Assembly (NCBI GenBank): GCA_964537685.1
Contig: CAZICM010000073.1
Span: 1-43,656, forward strand
Origin: CAZICM01 sp964537685
Lineage (GTDB): Bacteria; Myxococcota_A; Polyangia; Polyangiales; Polyangiaceae
Length of the DNA: 43,656 nucleotides
Reading direction: 5' to 3'
The position numbers were made by a program, and so were the translations under genes. The notes under the pieces were generated by a model that was not told the DNA's origin, searched no databases, and was given only the letters and a program-made list of their open reading frames with translations. This document shows, piece by piece, positions 42,154 through 43,656 of this stretch (position 1 is its first letter; each line of letters begins with the position of its first letter).

Positions 42154-43101
42154 ATGGCAAATCTCAATCACAAATACGACTTTGTACTTTTATTTGACAT
42201 AAAAGACGGCAACCCCAACGGCGACCCCGACGCTGGCAATCTTCCGCGCGTCGACCCTGAAACGGGGCAGGGCCTGGTTACGGACGTATGCCTTAAGCGC
42301 AAAGTCCGCAATTTTATCACGCTATCCAAACAGGGCGCCGAAGGCTTTGATATCTATGTCAAAGAAAAGGCCGTCCTCAGCGCCCAGCAAGGCAAGGCAT
42401 ACGCCGCGCTTGGCCTAAAATCCGGCGCTGCCGAAGAAAGCCCGCCCGCCGAGGAAAGCAGCACCGACAAAAAAGGCAAAAAAGGCCCCAAGGCCGAAAA
42501 AAGCTCGGGCAAAAAATCCACCGATGCCGACGACGTAGAAAAAGCCCGGGACTGGATGTGCAGACACTTTTACGATATCCGCACCTTTGGAGCCGTGATG
42601 TCGCTGAAAGAAAACAACTGCGGCCAAGTGCGGGGAGCTGTACAACTCACCTTTGGGCGCTCTATCGATCCCATTGTCACCTTGGAGCATTCGATTACCC
42701 GCATGGCCGTCGCCACCCAAAAAGAAGCGGATAACCAAGGCGGCGATAACCGCACCATGGGCCGTAAAAACACCGTTCCCTATGCTCTTTATCGAGCGCA
42801 TGGCTTTGTATTGCCCGCCTTGGCGCATCAAACCGGTTTTAGCTCGGACGATCTTTTGTTATTGTGGGAATCGTTTCATAAAATGTTTGAACTCGACCGA
42901 AGCGCTGCGCGGGGACTTTTATCGTTGCGAGAATTAATTATCTTTGAACATGCGAGCGAATTAGGCAGTGCTCCATCGCATAAGCTCTTTGAATTGGTGA
43001 AGGTTACGCGCAACGATATGAGCAAAGCGCCCCGGGACTTTTCGGATTACACGGTGCAGGTGGGGGAACTGCCGGCTGGAGTGAAACGGGTTGGGGTTTA
43101 A
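42154..43101 (+). CDS. cas7c: Cas7c (Csd2), type I-C Cascade backbone subunit
   Basis: A 315-aa Cas7 that coats the crRNA spacer. Subtype features: LLFDIKDGNPNGDPDAGNLPRVD, here LLFDIKDGNPNGDPDAG then NLPRVDPETGQ, TDVCLKRKVRNFI, FYDIRTFGAVMS, and SITRMAVATQ before the DNRTMGRK segment. It is about 25-30 residues longer than usual, because of a low-complexity Lys/Glu/Ser/Pro-rich insertion at about residues 90-128 (EESPPAEESSTDKKGKKG and onward). This is the last cas gene seen; cas4-cas1-cas2, which normally follow in I-C, do not follow within the 555 nt left in the window. Confidence 0.95.
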   Translation: MANLNHKYDFVLLFDIKDGNPNGDPDAGNLPRVDPETGQGLVTDVCLKRKVRNFITLSKQGAEGFDIYVKEKAVLSAQQGKAYAALGLKSGAAEESPPAEESSTDKKGKKGPKAEKSSGKKSTDADDVEKARDWMCRHFYDIRTFGAVMSLKENNCGQVRGAVQLTFGRSIDPIVTLEHSITRMAVATQKEADNQGGDNRTMGRKNTVPYALYRAHGFVLPALAHQTGFSSDDLLLLWESFHKMFELDRSAARGLLSLRELIIFEHASELGSAPSHKLFELVKVTRNDMSKAPRDFSDYTVQVGELPAGVKRVGV

Positions 43102-43578
43102 GCGAAAGCCCCGCAGAAAGCCCTGGCACCTCAATCCCTTCCCTTCCGCACCGCGCGGATTGCCCTGGAATCAGCAGGTAACTCCTCTTTTCACATGGCG
43201 GGATAGCCCCGCCGGCTTTTCCGGTCTCGTCCGCGACGTGCAGGAAGGGCCAGCCTTTTGTCCGGCACCTTCCGCACCGCGCGGAAATGCCTGGCACCTT
43301 TTTCCCATCCCTCCCGCACCGCGCGGAAAACCCCGGAACGGAATGCCATCGCACCTGTACGCGCCATGCAGGAGGGCTCGGCCTTTTGTCCGACGCCTCC
43401 CGCGCGGTGCAGGAACACCCAACCTTTTGTCCGACACCTTCCGCGCCACGCGGAAACACGCAAACGATTTGTCCGACACCTTCCGCGCCGCGCGGAAACA
43501 CGCAAACGATTTGTCCGGCGCCTTCCGCGCCGCGCGGAAATGCCTGGCACCTCAATCCCATCCCCTCCGCGCTCCCGC
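43102..43578. repeat. Imperfect 42-nt-period array of short GC-rich palindromes
   Basis: About 10-11 degenerate units follow cas7 directly. The best units contain the perfect hairpin TTCCGCG-CCG-CGCGGAA at 43481-43497 and 43523-43539, with near copies at 43439, 43270 and 43144 and weaker ones at 43397, 43355, 43312 and 43229. Successive starts are 41-43 nt apart, exactly 42 for 43397-43439-43481-43523. The 22-25 nt between palindromes fall into two recurring families, one with TTTGTCCGACACC and one with GCCTGGCACCTCAATCCC, so they are not unique spacers. Because 42 is divisible by 3, long open frames with 14-residue repeats appear on both strands; these are by-products unless proven otherwise. 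Confidence 0.8.
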
Positions 43579-43656
43579 TTTTTTAAAAACCTGCTTTTCC
43601 CCACGATAAGCAATGGATTGAGCCTTTGTTATATGCTGGTGGTTAACATTGAGTCT
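43579..43656. other. AT-rich tail after the palindrome array, cut by the window edge
   Basis: The composition changes sharply from GC-rich repeats to AT-rich sequence (CTTTTTTAAAAAC, then TTGTTATATGCT). It could hold a promoter or leader for whatever follows. TTGAGC (43618-43623) and TTAACA (43643-43648) are a poorly spaced pair (19 nt). No gene start is visible before the edge. Confidence 0.3.

Noticed and set aside
43102..43578. Calling the palindrome array a CRISPR array
   Set aside because: The segments between palindromes recur in two families and the palindromes are degenerate and short; CRISPR arrays have near-identical repeats and unique spacers.
43004..43613. Long repeat-bearing frames on both strands over the 42-nt array
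   Set aside because: The period is divisible by 3, which keeps several frames open at once. None has a convincing ribosome site or a non-repeat domain. I keep the coding option only as a hypothesis in the finding.

Overview
The window is 43.7 kb of dense, moderately GC-rich bacterial chromosome. Lipoprotein signals, a TolC-type outer-membrane protein, beta-barrel-like proteins and type VI secretion (T6SS) tip genes indicate a diderm Gram-negative. The gene mix (lipoprotein-anchored M4 protease with FTP and PPC domains, orphan VgrG island, PAS-STAS sensor) looks like a Myxococcota/Bradymonadota-type 'deltaproteobacterium'. That placement is inference: there is no rRNA or marker gene here to fix it.

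Layout. 1-2723: the start of a minus-strand gene, a repeat-rich intergenic region with five 21/22-nt periodic TGANTGCA boxes, a CLC-F-like anion antiporter and an overlapping SDR epimerase. 2754-6535: a TetR-controlled tripartite ABC exporter (TetR, HlyD adaptor, FtsX/DevC-like permease, LolD/DevA-like ATPase); the operator palindrome lies between the -35 and -10 and the regulator mRNA looks leaderless. 6619-15082: DUF1624 membrane protein behind a 7-codon upstream ORF, RsgA GTPase, DUF3943-like protein, a small beta-barrel-like protein, a P450 broken by an internal deletion, a PAS-STAS (RsbR-like) protein, a lipoprotein and an aldo/keto reductase. 15517-18894: M4 metalloprotease, a strong terminator and a group II PLP decarboxylase. 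18895-19252: a structured non-coding region with the acceptor/D-arm and T-arm of a tRNA separated by about 160 nt. 19305-22378: a coupled copper-type operon (His-rich small lipoprotein, TolC/CusC-like lipoprotein, Tat-exported multicopper oxidase). 22400-28075: PlsC acyltransferase, TetR, SWIM-ligase-WGR DNA ligase, Baeyer-Villiger-type monooxygenase and a Uma2 protein with a heptad tail. 28249-35757: a VgrG island with three unknown genes, VgrG and a multidomain peptidoglycan-targeting cargo. 35761-37308: an AAA ATPase with a C-terminal PD-(D/E)XK-like domain. 37386-43101: a type I-C CRISPR effector operon (cas3-cas5c-cas8c-cas7c). 43102-43578: an imperfect 42-nt-period array of short palindromes exactly where cas4-cas1-cas2 normally follow.

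Most worth a second look: the 42-nt palindrome array behind cas7; a Cas5c lacking two of the three residues I recall as catalytic in Bacillus Cas5d; an 11-nt sequence upstream of cas3 that matches the conserved end of type I-C repeats; the split tRNA-like locus; a RsbR-like protein with Ala at both expected phospho-acceptor sites; and the T6SS cargo and its unknown partners. No CRISPR repeat-spacer array is visible inside the window.
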